This document shows positions 18,954-28,236 of a DNA stretch of 64,000 nucleotides, piece by piece. Below the pieces are notes generated by a model that had not been told where the DNA came from, searched no databases, and saw nothing but the letters and a program-made list of their open reading frames with translations. The stretch is from Marinicauda algicola (GTDB taxonomy: Bacteria; Pseudomonadota; Alphaproteobacteria; Caulobacterales; Maricaulaceae): assembly GCF_017161425.1 (NCBI RefSeq), contig NZ_CP071057.1:2419501-2483500 (forward strand). The letters are read 5' to 3'. The translations under genes and the position numbers were made by a program. Position 1 is the first letter of the stretch. Each line of letters starts with the position of its first letter.

Positions 18954-19014
18954 GTCTGCCCTCCTCGGAAAGCGGGAACGGGCCGCGAGGCGATCGCGGC
19001 CCGTCCTGCGAGGT

Positions 19015-21150
19015 CTAGAAGCTGTAGGTCAGGCGTGCCACCGCCGTGCGCTCCACGCCCGGGAAGCAGTCCCCGCGCGACAGGCAGGTCGCGAAGTACT
19101 CCTCGTCGAACAGGTTGCGCACGCTCAGCGTCAGGTCCCAGGCCTCCGCCTCGTAGCCGACCATGGCATCGACGAGCGTGTAGCCGTCCGTGGTCACCGC
19201 ATCCGCCCCGTCATGGCTGTCGCCGACATAGCGCACGCCGAGGCCGGACTTGAAGCCCTGCCAGGCGCCGCTCGGGCGGTAGCCGAGCCAGGCCGAGACC
19301 TGGTGATCGGGCACGCTGGCGAGATTGAAGCCGGCGGCATTCTCGCTGTTGAGCTGGCTGGCGTTGAACTCGACCGTGAAGTCGCCGAGGGCCGCCAGCG
19401 CCTCGAGTTCGGCGCCCTGCACGCGTACCTCGCCGGTCTGTACCGAGAACCCGGGATTGTTCGCGTCCGGCTGCAGCAGGTTGGACTGCTCGATGTCGAA
19501 CACGGCAAAGGAGATGAGGCCGGGGAAGCTGCCCGGCTCGTACTTCACGCCGAGTTCGTACTGGGTGCCTTCCTCCGGATCGAAGGGCGAGCCGTCGAAG
19601 GCGGTGCCGACGATGGGCTCGAAGCTTTCCGCATAGCTGACATAGGGCATCACGCCGTTCTCGAAGCGGTACATGACCGCGGCGGTCGCCGAGACGGCGT
19701 CGTCCTCCTGGGTCGTATATCCGTTGTCGGTCTCAACCCGGTCCGAGCGCAGGCCGAGCGTGAAGCGCCAGTTGTCGAGCTCGATATGGTCGTGGACGTA
19801 AAGCCCCATGTCCTCGGTGGAATTGACCGGGGCGTCGAACCAGAACCGGTCGAGCGTCGCCTCGTCGGGGAAGTTGCCGTATTCGGGATCGAACATGTTG
19901 ATCCAGAACGCATCGCCGAAGCCCGCATCCGGCCCGCCGGTCGCGAAGTCGTAGCCCAGCGCATAGGCGTAGGCGAAGTCGTTCTCGGTCGTCACGTCCT
20001 GGTAGAAGGCGCCGGCCAGCAGGCGGTGCTCGGCGCGCCCGGTGGTGAATTCCGCGCGCAGGCGCGCATCGGTGCCGAATTGCTGCGTCCAGGCGTCCGA
20101 GCGGTAGAAGGTGCGCGGCACGGTGCCGTTCCCGTAGAGCGAGCCGTCCGGGTTGAAGACCCAGCGATTGCCGCCGATATAGGACGGCCAGGCCTGGTTG
20201 TAGTCCGCGCCCGACGCGGTGTAGCGGCTGGTGACCTCGAGCGTGACGTTCGCGTTGAGGTCATAGCTGCCCAGCAGGGTCAGCGAGCCCGAGGTCATGT
20301 CGAACCGGTTGAAGTCCGGCTCGCCGGCATAGAAATCGGGATCGATGAATTCACCGTTCGGGGCGGGCTCGTGCGTGCCCTCCAGATGCAGGAACTGGTG
20401 GCCGGCATCGCCGCGCCGCTCCTGGTAGTTGGCGATCAGCGTGATCTGCGAACGATCGTTGGGACGCCAGGTCAGCGAGGGCGAGACGGCGAGCGCGTCG
20501 TCCTGGACGAAGTTGATCTGGGTGTCGCTCTCCCGCACCAGGCCCAGGAGGCGGAAGGCGAGCGTGTCGTTCGTGCCTGGCACCGGCCCTGTGAAGTCGA
20601 CCCCGACCTGGCGGCGGTTGAAGTTGCCGACCTCGAGCATGAGCTGGCTGGAGGGATCGAACTCGGGACGCTTGGTCACGACGTTGACCAGGCCGCCCGG
20701 AGAGCCCTGGCCGTAGAGCACCGCGGCCGGGCCTCGCAGGATCTCGACCTGCTGCAGGAAGAAAATCTCCGGCCGCGTATCGTTGTAGAAGCCGAAATGG
20801 CTCTGCAGGCCGTCCTGGTACTCCGGCACGTCGAGGCCGCGCACCTTGATCCAGTCGCCGCGCGTGTCGAAGCCGTAGACCTGGCCGAAGGCGCCCGGCG
20901 TGTACAGGAAGGCGTCGTCGAGATCGAGCGCGCCCTTGTCGAGGATGTCCTGCAGGCTCTCCACCGAGATCGAGCGGGCGGTCTCCGCGATCGGAACGCC
21001 GGTCTTGCCGGCCGTGGTCTCGATCACCGACCCCTGGACGACGATGACGTCTTCCGGCTCGGCATCGGCATTGGCGAAGGCGACGGGCAGGGCCAGCAGC
21101 GAGACGCCGGCGGCCAGGACGGAACGCAGCGAGGCGCGCGCGAAGGACAT
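19015..21150 (-). CDS. TonB-dependent siderophore receptor
   Basis: A 711-residue outer-membrane receptor. A signal peptide ends near AFANA. The TonB box-like start is EDVIVVQGSV. The plug domain shows ISVESLQDIL, GFDTRGDWIKVRGLD, VEILRGPAAVLYGQGSPGG and LVNVVTKRP. A long beta-barrel ends in the aromatic C-terminal RLTYSF. ATG 21150 has a GGGAG ribosome site and begins at the signal peptide. The ligand is probably a ferric siderophore by family and by its PepSY partner. A candidate Fur box lies 49 nt upstream. Confidence 0.9.
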   Translation of the reverse strand: MSFARASLRSVLAAGVSLLALPVAFANADAEPEDVIVVQGSVIETTAGKTGVPIAETARSISVESLQDILDKGALDLDDAFLYTPGAFGQVYGFDTRGDWIKVRGLDVPEYQDGLQSHFGFYNDTRPEIFFLQQVEILRGPAAVLYGQGSPGGLVNVVTKRPEFDPSSQLMLEVGNFNRRQVGVDFTGPVPGTNDTLAFRLLGLVRESDTQINFVQDDALAVSPSLTWRPNDRSQITLIANYQERRGDAGHQFLHLEGTHEPAPNGEFIDPDFYAGEPDFNRFDMTSGSLTLLGSYDLNANVTLEVTSRYTASGADYNQAWPSYIGGNRWVFNPDGSLYGNGTVPRTFYRSDAWTQQFGTDARLRAEFTTGRAEHRLLAGAFYQDVTTENDFAYAYALGYDFATGGPDAGFGDAFWINMFDPEYGNFPDEATLDRFWFDAPVNSTEDMGLYVHDHIELDNWRFTLGLRSDRVETDNGYTTQEDDAVSATAAVMYRFENGVMPYVSYAESFEPIVGTAFDGSPFDPEEGTQYELGVKYEPGSFPGLISFAVFDIEQSNLLQPDANNPGFSVQTGEVRVQGAELEALAALGDFTVEFNASQLNSENAAGFNLASVPDHQVSAWLGYRPSGAWQGFKSGLGVRYVGDSHDGADAVTTDGYTLVDAMVGYEAEAWDLTLSVRNLFDEEYFATCLSRGDCFPGVERTAVARLTYSF

Positions 21151-21198
21151 GAGAGACTCCCGAAAAGGCAAGGGTTCACAAAGATGTGAGCCTCCTAG

Positions 21199-21213
21199 TG
21201 AGAATAGTTCGCA
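21199..21213 (-). promoter_or_regulatory. Candidate Fur box
   Basis: TGAGAATAGTTCGCA resembles the 7-1-7 Fur consensus TGATAATNATTATCA: 6 of 7 in one half, 4 of 7 in the other. It stands before the siderophore receptor gene, and a fur gene occurs at 29762. Supported by context more than by the match. Confidence 0.4.
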
Positions 21214-21328
21214 TAGTCAATCGCGATATCGGGCATCGTGCAGTGATTTTTCCTCGCTGGCCTGCATCTGATAAGTGGTCGCGTGACATCTTTCTCCGGG
21301 GTGCACTCTCTCGGGGAAGGGCCGTGTC

Positions 21329-22483
21329 ATGCGTCTGCTATCCATCCTCGCCGGTCTGCTCGCGGGACTTCTGCTGCTTGGCGCGATCGCCACGCGCTGG
21401 GCGGACGCGACCGCGATCTCGGCGCTGCTGCCGACCCGGATCGCGTCGATCATGGCGGGGCTCGGGGCGGGCGTGCTGGGGCTCGCCTGCGCCGCACGCG
21501 CGGGACGCCATGGGTGGGCGGTAGCCCTGATCGTCATTGTCGCCGCCCTTGCCAACGCACTCCCGGTGAGCTGGCCCTATCGCTCCAGCGATATCGTGTT
21601 CGCGTCCGGTGAGATCGAACTGGAAGGGACTGTCTTCCGTCCGGTCGGGGAGCCGGTGGCGGGGGTCGTCTTCCTGCACGGCTCCGGGCCCGAGACCCGG
21701 CGGGCCTTCGCCTATCACGCCAAGCAGCTTGCCCGGCGCGGCATCGCGGCCTTTGCTTATGACAAGAGGGGCACCGGCGGGTCGCAGGGCTCGAGCTGGG
21801 TTCATTACGAGGTGCTGGCCGGCGACGCGGCAGCTGCCCTTTCCGCGCTGGAGGCGGCGTTTCCTTCGCTCGCCGGGCGGAGCGGCTATTTCGGGCACAG
21901 CGAAGGCGGTTGGGTGGTACCGGTTGCCGCGGCTCTGGAGCGGCCGGCCTTCATCGTGGTCACCGGCACGACGCCTATGACCCCGGCGGAACAGGTGCTC
22001 TACCAGTCCGTCAGCGAAGTCACGGCCGGCTATGGCGAGGAAGCGGGCGGACGCGCGCGGGCCCTGCAGCACGATGTCCTCGAGTACCAGCGCAGCGGTC
22101 GCGCGCGCGAGGGTCTAGAGGCCGATCTCATCGCGGCCTCGGACGAGCCCTGGTTCGATGCCGCCCGTCTGCCCGACCGGCTCTACGAGCACGCCGACTA
22201 TGCCTGGTGGACCTCGGTGATGGATTTCGATCCCGCGCCGTGGTGGGCACGCGTCGAAGCCCCGGTGCTCGCGGTGTGGGGTGGACGGGACGATCGCAGC
22301 GATCCGCGCCAGAGCCTCGACGGGTTGTCCGAACTCGTCGCCAGCCCGTTCGAGGCGGAGATCTATCCCCTCGCCGATCACATGGTGCTCCTCTGGCCAA
22401 ACAGCGAAGACGTGCCCCCGCCCGCCTTCCCGGAGGGATTCATGGGTCGTGTCGCCGACTGGATCGAGCAGCAGACCCGGTAG
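21329..22483 (+). CDS. Alpha/beta hydrolase with N-terminal membrane helices
   Basis: A 384-residue protein. Residues 1-85 hold three hydrophobic segments. The rest is an alpha/beta hydrolase: VVFLHGSGPETRR gives the oxyanion loop, AYDKRGTGGS follows, GHSEGG holds the nucleophile Ser, and LAVWGGRDDRSDP and LADHMVL give the acid and His. Relatives with the HGSG...YDKRGTGGS pattern are serine hydrolases of unknown substrate. It is divergent from the TonB receptor gene and shares its 178-nt control region. Confidence 0.8.
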   Translation: MRLLSILAGLLAGLLLLGAIATRWADATAISALLPTRIASIMAGLGAGVLGLACAARAGRHGWAVALIVIVAALANALPVSWPYRSSDIVFASGEIELEGTVFRPVGEPVAGVVFLHGSGPETRRAFAYHAKQLARRGIAAFAYDKRGTGGSQGSSWVHYEVLAGDAAAALSALEAAFPSLAGRSGYFGHSEGGWVVPVAAALERPAFIVVTGTTPMTPAEQVLYQSVSEVTAGYGEEAGGRARALQHDVLEYQRSGRAREGLEADLIAASDEPWFDAARLPDRLYEHADYAWWTSVMDFDPAPWWARVEAPVLAVWGGRDDRSDPRQSLDGLSELVASPFEAEIYPLADHMVLLWPNSEDVPPPAFPEGFMGRVADWIEQQTR

Positions 22484-22486
22484 ACG

Positions 22487-22517
22487 AAAAAGGCCGGAGC
22501 GCGGCGCGCCCCGGCCT
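22487..22517 (-). terminator. Terminator of metK
   Basis: AGGCCGG (22491-22497) pairs with CCGGCCT (22511-22517), with an inner GCGC/GCGC pairing. On the minus strand it is followed by a TTTTT run. It lies 25 nt after the metK stop. Confidence 0.82.
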
Positions 22518-22541
22518 CTTCCTCGTTTCACGCGAACCGGT

Positions 22542-23714
22542 TCAGGCGAGCTTCTTCAGCTCGTCGACGAGATCGGTCTTCTCCCAGGAGAAGCCGCCGT
22601 CCGCGTCCGGGGTACGCCCGAAATGGCCGTAGGCCGCGGTGCGTGCGTAGATCGGCTTGTTGAGCTGGAGATGGGTGCGGATGCCGCGCGGCGAGAGATC
22701 GACCAGCTGGCGCAGCGTCTTCTCCAGCTTCTCCTCGTCGACATTGCCGGTGCCGTGCGTGTCGACATAGACCGACAGCGGCTTGGCGACGCCGATCGCA
22801 TAGGACAGCTGGATCGTGCACTTCCTGGCCAGGCCCGCTGCGACCACGTTCTTGGCCAGATAGCGCGACACATAGGCCGCCGAACGGTCGACCTTGGTCG
22901 GATCCTTGCCCGAGAACGCGCCGCCGCCGTGCGGGGCCGCGCCACCATAGGTGTCGACGATGATCTTGCGGCCGGTGAGCCCCGCATCCCCGTCGGGGCC
23001 GCCGATCACGAACTTGCCCGTCGGGTTCACGTAGAACTCGTCCTCGGGCGGGAACCAGCCCTCCGGCAGGACCCGCTTCACGATCGGGCGCACCAGCTCG
23101 CGGATGTCGTCGAGCTTCACCCCGTCACGGTGCTGGGTGGAGACCACCACGGAGGTCACGCCGACCGGCTTGCCGTTCTCGTAGCGCAGCGTGACCTGGG
23201 ACTTCGCGTCGGGCTCGAACTCGGGGCGCTCGCCCGATTTCCTCAGGCGCGCCATCTCCTTCAGGATCTGGTGCGAATACAGGATCGGGGCCGGCATCAG
23301 CTCGGGCGTCTCGTCGGTGGCGAAACCGAACATGATGCCCTGGTCGCCCGCGCCCTCCTCGGTATAGCTGCCCGTACCCTCGTCCACGCCCTGCGCGATG
23401 TCGGCGGACTGCTCGTGCAGGAAGTTGGTGAAGTTGGACTCCTTCCAGTGGAAGCCGTCCTGCTCGTAGCCGATGTCCTTGACCGCGGCGCGCGCGGCGG
23501 CCTCGATCTCGTCGTTGTCGATCTCGGCCGCGCACCGGATCTCGCCGGCCAGGACGATCTGGTTGGTCGTCGTCAGCGTTTCGCAGGCCACGCGCGCGAC
23601 CGGGTCCTTGGACAGGAAGAGATCGACGATCGTATCGGAGATACGGTCGCAGACCTTGTCCGGATGGCCTTCGGAAACGGACTCGCTGGTGAAGAGGTAG
23701 CTGGATCGCGCCAC
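22542..23714 (-). CDS. metK: S-adenosylmethionine synthase
   Basis: A 390-residue enzyme that makes SAM from methionine and ATP. Motifs include [19 protein letters not shown] at the start, [22 protein letters not shown] (ATP binding), [32 protein letters not shown] and [18 protein letters not shown]. The start is GTG 23714 with a GGGAG site. A strong 24-bp palindrome lies 12 nt upstream of it, so expression is probably controlled there. It follows an XRE regulator gene and lnt as in other alphaproteobacteria. Confidence 0.97.
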   Translation of the reverse strand: MARSSYLFTSESVSEGHPDKVCDRISDTIVDLFLSKDPVARVACETLTTTNQIVLAGEIRCAAEIDNDEIEAAARAAVKDIGYEQDGFHWKESNFTNFLHEQSADIAQGVDEGTGSYTEEGAGDQGIMFGFATDETPELMPAPILYSHQILKEMARLRKSGERPEFEPDAKSQVTLRYENGKPVGVTSVVVSTQHRDGVKLDDIRELVRPIVKRVLPEGWFPPEDEFYVNPTGKFVIGGPDGDAGLTGRKIIVDTYGGAAPHGGGAFSGKDPTKVDRSAAYVSRYLAKNVVAAGLARKCTIQLSYAIGVAKPLSVYVDTHGTGNVDEEKLEKTLRQLVDLSPRGIRTHLQLNKPIYARTAAYGHFGRTPDADGGFSWEKTDLVDELKKLA

Positions 23715-23726
23715 GGTTTCGGGCTC

Positions 23727-23750
23727 CCATATAAAGATTGCTTTATATGG
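23727..23750 (-). promoter_or_regulatory. Palindromic operator of metK
   Basis: CCATATAAAG and CTTTATATGG form a perfect 10-bp inverted repeat with the spacer ATTG. It lies 12 nt before the metK start codon. The AAAG-N4-CTTT core resembles what I recall of the operator of ArsR-family SAM/SAH-responsive regulators (SahR/SamR type) of methionine genes; that identification is inference. It could overlap the promoter or the leader. Confidence 0.65.
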
Positions 23751-23798
23751 CGGGCTGTAAAGCCTATCGCGGAGCCGAAAGCAAGGGCAAAGGCGAAA

Positions 23799-24236
23799 TC
23801 AGGCCTGTTCGGACTCGGCGGCCTGGGCCTCGGCTTCCTCGGCCGCGAGCGTGCGCACCAGCTCCAGGATGCGGCGGCGCACCTTGGAGTCGCGGATCCG
23901 GGCGAAGGCCTGGGCCAGCTGCACGCCGTCCGCGGACTGGATGAAATCGTCGATGATCGGGGTCTGGTCGCCTTCCGCGAAACCGGGCTGGTTCAGGGTT
24001 TCCGAAACGCCCTCGTAGAAAAAGGACACCGGGACGTCGAGCACCCGGGCAAGGGTCCAGAGCCGGCCGGCGCCGATCCGGTTGGCGCCCCGCTCGTATT
24101 TCTGGACCTGCTGGAAGGTGACACCCAGCTCCTCGCCGAGCTTTTCCTGGCTCATGTTGAGCAGCTGGCGGCGGAGCCGCACGCGCGAACCGACATGCCG
24201 GTCAATCGCGTTCGGGCCGCGGGGGTTCGTGCTCAT
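23799..24236 (-). CDS. XRE-family HTH regulator
   Basis: A 145-residue protein. Residues 10-70 form a Cro/CI-type helix-turn-helix: VGSRVRLRRQLLNMSQEKLGEELGV and TFQQVQKYERGANRIGAGRLWTLARVLDV. The rest is helical and ends in an Ala/Glu-rich tail. Homologues of this length precede metK in many alphaproteobacteria. It probably binds near its own promoter, where two CTACCAC direct repeats occur. Target genes are unknown. Confidence 0.85.
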   Translation of the reverse strand: MSTNPRGPNAIDRHVGSRVRLRRQLLNMSQEKLGEELGVTFQQVQKYERGANRIGAGRLWTLARVLDVPVSFFYEGVSETLNQPGFAEGDQTPIIDDFIQSADGVQLAQAFARIRDSKVRRRILELVRTLAAEEAEAQAAESEQA

Positions 24237-24260
24237 GATCTCGTAATCCTTGTAACCAAA

Positions 24261-24280
24261 CTACCACGTGAGTCTACCAC
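24261..24280 (-). promoter_or_regulatory. Direct repeat upstream of the XRE gene
   Basis: CTACCAC occurs at 24261-24267 and 24274-24280, a period of 13 nt. It lies 25-44 nt upstream of the XRE start and could be its operator. Short, so weak evidence. Confidence 0.3.
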
Positions 24281-24312
24281 ACCTCGCCTGGACTGCCGCA
24301 AACGGCCGGGCG

Positions 24313-25908
24313 TCATCGCGCCGATCTCCGCCTGCGACGACCGAGCGGCAAGACATGTACTAGTAATAGCACGAGTCCCAGCGCGGTAACCCAGGGTGAA
24401 TCACCCCTGTTTGCGTAGAACGGTTTATCGGCCGCTGCAAGTATCGGAATATCCAGCGCTTCACTGGACTTGAGACCTGAAAGTTGCAGCCCTCGCCCGA
24501 GAGGATCGACGAGCCCGGAAACGCCCGCTGAAGCTGCCCGCACCAGAGGCAGGCCGGTCTCGATCGCGCGGTAGCGCGCGATATTGTAATGCTGGTAAGG
24601 CCCGGTCGAGGCGCCGTACCAGGAATCGTTCGAGATGTTCAGCAGCCACGCGGCCTCGGAGGCGGCCTCGCGGACATAGCCCGAATAGATCACCTCGTAG
24701 CAGATCAGCGGCGCGAAGACCGGCAGGCCCCCGAGCGCGATTCGGGCCGCACCGCTGCCCGGCGACAGGAAAGGCGAATTCGTGGACAGCGACTGGAATC
24801 CGAAAATCTCGGTCAGGGGGCGGATCGGATTGCCCTCGCCGAAGGGGACCAGCCGGGTCTTGTCGTAGGTCGCGGCGAGAACCGGTCCCTGCGCGGTGAA
24901 GTCCAGCACTGCGAGCGCGTTGTAATACAGATAGGGCAGCGCCCCGGTCTCGGCCCGGGTCGCGCCGAGGATCAGCGTCTCGCCGGGAAGGACGCCGGCC
25001 ATGCGGTCGATCAGGTCGGGTTCGCGCAGGGTCAGCGCGGGCAGCGCGCCCTCCGGCCAGATCACCGCGTCGATGCGGTCGAGACCAGGCGCGGCCGACA
25101 GCTCGAGATAGGCCTCCAGCATGGCGTGCCGGTTCTCGTAGCGGCGCTCGGACTGGGCGATGCCCAGCTTGACCACGCGCACGGCGTAGCCGGTCTCCTC
25201 GACGGGCGTCCGCGCCAGGCGCAGCTCCCCGAACCCGATCAGGCCGGCGAGGGCGAGCACGCCGAACACCGGCGGCAGAGCGCGCGCCGCCCGGCTCCCG
25301 CTCCCGTCGAGCGCAGCCGGGCTTGCCAGGATGAGCAGGGTCGCCGCCGACAGGCCCATGGTCCCGACGAGGCTCGCGGCCTGGCTCACAGCGCCCCCGG
25401 CTTCCCAGACATGGCCCGGCAGGTTCCACGGAAAGCCCGAGAGCCAGCTCGCCCGGGCGAACTCCACCGCCGTGAACAGCGCCGCGAAGGTCACGACGCG
25501 CCCCGGGCCGGGCCGGGACAGGCGGGCGTAGAGCGCGCCCGCCACGCCCCAGAACAGCGCGAGCCCGGACGGCATCGCGATCAGCGGGACCCAGAAGAAG
25601 CCGGCATAGACCCCGCCGCGTTCGAGGAAGGCGTTCGCGACCCAGAACGTGCCGGCCAGGAAAGCCCCGGCGGCGAAGCACCAGGCGCGCCAGAAGCCTC
25701 CCTTTAGCGGGGCTGGCGACCGGCGCGCATCGTCGAGCATGAGAACCAGCAGGCAGAGCGCGATGAGATAGGCGGGCTGGACATGGAAGGGTGCGAAGCC
25801 GAGCACGCTCACCGCGCCGGCCAGGAACAGGATCGCGCCGGCCCGCACGCCCGTCTGCGCGCGCAGGGCGGCGCGCGCGCGGCGCCAGGCCTTCGGCGCG
25901 CCGGCCAC
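24313..25908 (-). CDS. lnt: Apolipoprotein N-acyltransferase
   Basis: A 531-residue inner-membrane enzyme that adds the third acyl chain to lipoproteins. The first 230 residues contain about six to eight membrane helices, followed by a nitrilase-like periplasmic domain. The catalytic triad is visible: E286 (VIWPEGALP), K350 (TYDKTRLVPFGE) and C403 (PLICYEVIYSG). A last helix lies near the C-terminus. I chose GTG 25908, which overlaps the corC stop (TAGTG) and gives the family length; a longer upstream frame would be a shadow of corC. Confidence 0.94.
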   Translation of the reverse strand: MAGAPKAWRRARAALRAQTGVRAGAILFLAGAVSVLGFAPFHVQPAYLIALCLLVLMLDDARRSPAPLKGGFWRAWCFAAGAFLAGTFWVANAFLERGGVYAGFFWVPLIAMPSGLALFWGVAGALYARLSRPGPGRVVTFAALFTAVEFARASWLSGFPWNLPGHVWEAGGAVSQAASLVGTMGLSAATLLILASPAALDGSGSRAARALPPVFGVLALAGLIGFGELRLARTPVEETGYAVRVVKLGIAQSERRYENRHAMLEAYLELSAAPGLDRIDAVIWPEGALPALTLREPDLIDRMAGVLPGETLILGATRAETGALPYLYYNALAVLDFTAQGPVLAATYDKTRLVPFGEGNPIRPLTEIFGFQSLSTNSPFLSPGSGAARIALGGLPVFAPLICYEVIYSGYVREAASEAAWLLNISNDSWYGASTGPYQHYNIARYRAIETGLPLVRAASAGVSGLVDPLGRGLQLSGLKSSEALDIPILAAADKPFYANRGDSPWVTALGLVLLLVHVLPLGRRRRRSAR

Positions 25909-26786
25909 TATTTTCCGGCCATGTCGGCCTGCGGCTCGGGCTCGCAGGGGCGCACGCGCAGCCGCTTGATGCGGCGCGGATCGGAATCGAGCACCTCGAA
26001 CTCGAAACCGGAAGGGTGACGAATCACCTCGCCGCGCTCCGGGATGCGCCCTGCGAGCATGAAGACGAGGCCGCCGAGGGTGTCGACATCCTCCTCCTCC
26101 TCCTCGGTCGCGACCTCGCGCCCGACCGTCTCCTCGAAATCCTCGATCGGCGCGCGCGCGTCGGCCTCCCAGCAATCGGGGCCCTTGGCCTTGATCGCCG
26201 GCGTCAGACTCTCGTCGTGCTCGTCCTCGATGTCTCCGACGATGGGTTCGAGCAGGTCCTCCAGCGTGACGAGGCCGTCGGTGCCGCCGAACTCGTCGAC
26301 GACCAGCGCCATGTGCATGCGCCGGCTCTGCATGCGCAGGAGCAGGTCCGTCGCGCGCATCGAGGGCGGGGCGTATAGCAGCGGCCGGCGGATCTGCGGC
26401 AGGATTCTTCGCTCGGCCCAGTCGCTCGGGCGGTTGCCCTGCGCGTCGCCCGCGAGATGGCCGATCACGTCCTTGATGTGGGCGACCCCGATGGGGTCGT
26501 CCAGCGTGTCGCGATAGATGGGCAGGCGGGAATGGGCCGCTTCGGCGAAGATCTTGGCCAGCTCGGCGAGCGGGGTATCCACCTCGATGGCGATGATGTC
26601 GGCGCGCGGCACCATCACGTCGTCCACGCGCAGCTGGTCGAAGGCCTGCGCGTTGGCGAGCAGGGCATTGGCCGGGAGCGGCGCAGGCTCGGAGGTGCTG
26701 ACGGTCTCGCCCGTCCCGTTGCGCGCCGAGAAGGCGCCGCGCAGGCGGGCGATCAGACTTCGAGATTGCGGGTCGTCGTCACTCAT
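25908..26786 (-). CDS. corC: CorC/HlyC family CBS-domain protein
   Basis: A 292-residue cytosolic protein with two CBS domains (VDDVMVPRADIIAIEVDTPLAELAKIFAEAAHSRLPIYRD, then PLLYAPPSMRATDLLLRMQ) and a C-terminal CorC-HlyC transporter-associated domain (AGRIPERGEVIRHPSGFEFEVLDSDPRRIKRLRV). The family is linked to Mg/Co efflux and membrane stress. It overlaps ybeY (ATGA) and lnt (TAGTG), so the four genes phoH, ybeY, corC and lnt are translationally linked. Confidence 0.9.
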   Translation of the reverse strand: MSDDDPQSRSLIARLRGAFSARNGTGETVSTSEPAPLPANALLANAQAFDQLRVDDVMVPRADIIAIEVDTPLAELAKIFAEAAHSRLPIYRDTLDDPIGVAHIKDVIGHLAGDAQGNRPSDWAERRILPQIRRPLLYAPPSMRATDLLLRMQSRRMHMALVVDEFGGTDGLVTLEDLLEPIVGDIEDEHDESLTPAIKAKGPDCWEADARAPIEDFEETVGREVATEEEEEDVDTLGGLVFMLAGRIPERGEVIRHPSGFEFEVLDSDPRRIKRLRVRPCEPEPQADMAGK

Positions 26787-27247
26787 TCTCTTACGGGGCT
26801 CAAATACGGGTCCGCGATCCCGATCTCGGACAGCGCCTCGGTCTCGAGGGCTTCCATGGCCGCGGCATCGTCCTCGTCCTCATGGGTATAGCCGTTGAGG
26901 TGCAAGAATCCATGCAGCGCAAGATGGGCGGCCCGGTCGAGAAGCGCAATACCCGCCGCCTCCGCCTCTTCGAGACAGGTTTCGTAGGCGAGCGCGATAT
27001 CGCCCGGATAGCCTTCGCTTTCCGGGGCGGGGAAGGCGAGCACGTTGGTCGGCCTGTCCTTGGACCGGTACTGGGCGTTGAGCGCCCGGACCGTCCCGTC
27101 GCAGGTGAACAGGATCACGGCGGTTCCCTCGCGCACGCTCTCCATGCGCGCGATCGCCTTCACGATCGCGGCCCGGCACGTGGCCTCCAGCCCGTCGACC
27201 GCGTTCCAGGGCTCGTGATCGGTGACGAATTCGACCGGATCGCTCAT
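26783..27247 (-). CDS. ybeY: Endoribonuclease YbeY
   Basis: A 154-residue zinc endoribonuclease for 16S rRNA maturation and ribosome quality control. The zinc motif H-x3-H-x5-H is seen in LALHGFLHLNGYTHEDED. RPTNVLAFP and GDIALAYET are also typical. It overlaps phoH and corC by four bases at each end. Confidence 0.95.
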   Translation of the reverse strand: MSDPVEFVTDHEPWNAVDGLEATCRAAIVKAIARMESVREGTAVILFTCDGTVRALNAQYRSKDRPTNVLAFPAPESEGYPGDIALAYETCLEEAEAAGIALLDRAAHLALHGFLHLNGYTHEDEDDAAAMEALETEALSEIGIADPYLSPVRE

Positions 27248-28236
27248 CGTTTCACATCCGCGCGCTCATAGGCATCGACGATGCGCGCGACGAGATCGTG
27301 GCGCACGACGTCGGCCCTCGTAAAGCGGTGAACCGCAATGCCCTCGACATGTTCCAGGATGCCGAGCGCGTGGGCGAGCCCGGAGGGCTCGCGCGGATGC
27401 AGGTCGGTCTGGGAGGGATCGCCGGTGATCGCCATGCGCGACCCTTCCCCGAGCCGGGTCAGGACCATGCGCATCTGGGCCACGGTGGCGTTCTGGGCCT
27501 CGTCGCAGATGATGAAGGCGCGATTGAGCGTGCGCCCGCGCATGAAGGCGAGCGGAGCGACCTCCACCCGGCCCTCCTCGCGCATCTTCTCCGACAGCTT
27601 CTGGCCGAGCGCGTCGCGAAGCGAATCCCAGATCGGCAGGAGATAGGGATCGATCTTCTCCGAAAGGTCGCCGGGCAGGAAGCCGAGCCGCTCGCCGGCC
27701 TCGACCGCCGGGCGCGTGATCACCAGGCGCTCGATCTCGCCGAGCGCCAGCTGGGCCGCGCCATAGGCGACCGCGAGCAGGGTCTTGCCGGTTCCGGCCG
27801 GGCCGACCCCGAAGACCATGTCGTAATCGCGCGCGTTCTTGAGCATGCGGATATAGGCGCGCTGGCCGTCCGTGCGTCCCGCGAAGCTCGTCCCGCGCGG
27901 CACCCGGATGACGGCGTCGATCTCGGCCTCGCCCTCTTCCTCGGCCATCACGCTCGCGGCGCGCACCGCGGCCGGGTCGATCTGCAGCCCGTCCCCGGCG
28001 CGGGCGTAGAGCGCATTGAGCACGCGCCTGGCCTCGGTGCGGGTGCGGCTGTCCTCGGCGGTGACGACGACCTGGCCGCCGCCGGGCGCTTCCAGGCGCA
28101 CGCCGAGCTCGCGCTCGATGACGGCGAAGTTCTCGTGACCGGGTCCGGCCACGGCCCGCACGGTCTCGGCATCGTCGAAATGCAGGGTCTCGGACGCGGC
28201 GCGCTTCGCGCGGCGGGGCTTGGCGGAACGGCTCAC
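27244..28236 (-). CDS. PhoH family ATPase
   Basis: A 330-residue protein with an N-terminal KH-like region (residues 20-100) and a P-loop ATPase domain: [18 protein letters not shown] is Walker [23 protein letters not shown] is Walker B, followed by [11 protein letters not shown]. PhoH proteins are thought to act in RNA metabolism with YbeY. GTG 28236 overlaps the miaB stop (GTGA) and is the sensible start; the same frame upstream is a shadow of miaB. Confidence 0.93.
   Translation of the reverse strand: MSRSAKPRRAKRAASETLHFDDAETVRAVAGPGHENFAVIERELGVRLEAPGGGQVVVTAEDSRTRTEARRVLNALYARAGDGLQIDPAAVRAASVMAEEEGEAEIDAVIRVPRGTSFAGRTDGQRAYIRMLKNARDYDMVFGVGPAGTGKTLLAVAYGAAQLALGEIERLVITRPAVEAGERLGFLPGDLSEKIDPYLLPIWDSLRDALGQKLSEKMREEGRVEVAPLAFMRGRTLNRAFIICDEAQNATVAQMRMVLTRLGEGSRMAITGDPSQTDLHPREPSGLAHALGILEHVEGIAVHRFTRADVVRHDLVARIVDAYERADVKR

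Noticed and set aside
22281-24389. A 702-codon plus-strand frame over metK and the XRE gene
   Set aside because: Antisense to metK, whose motifs are unmistakable.
25909-26175. A longer lnt start
   Set aside because: The extra region lies within corC in another frame and is Arg/Gly-rich; GTG 25908 gives the family length.
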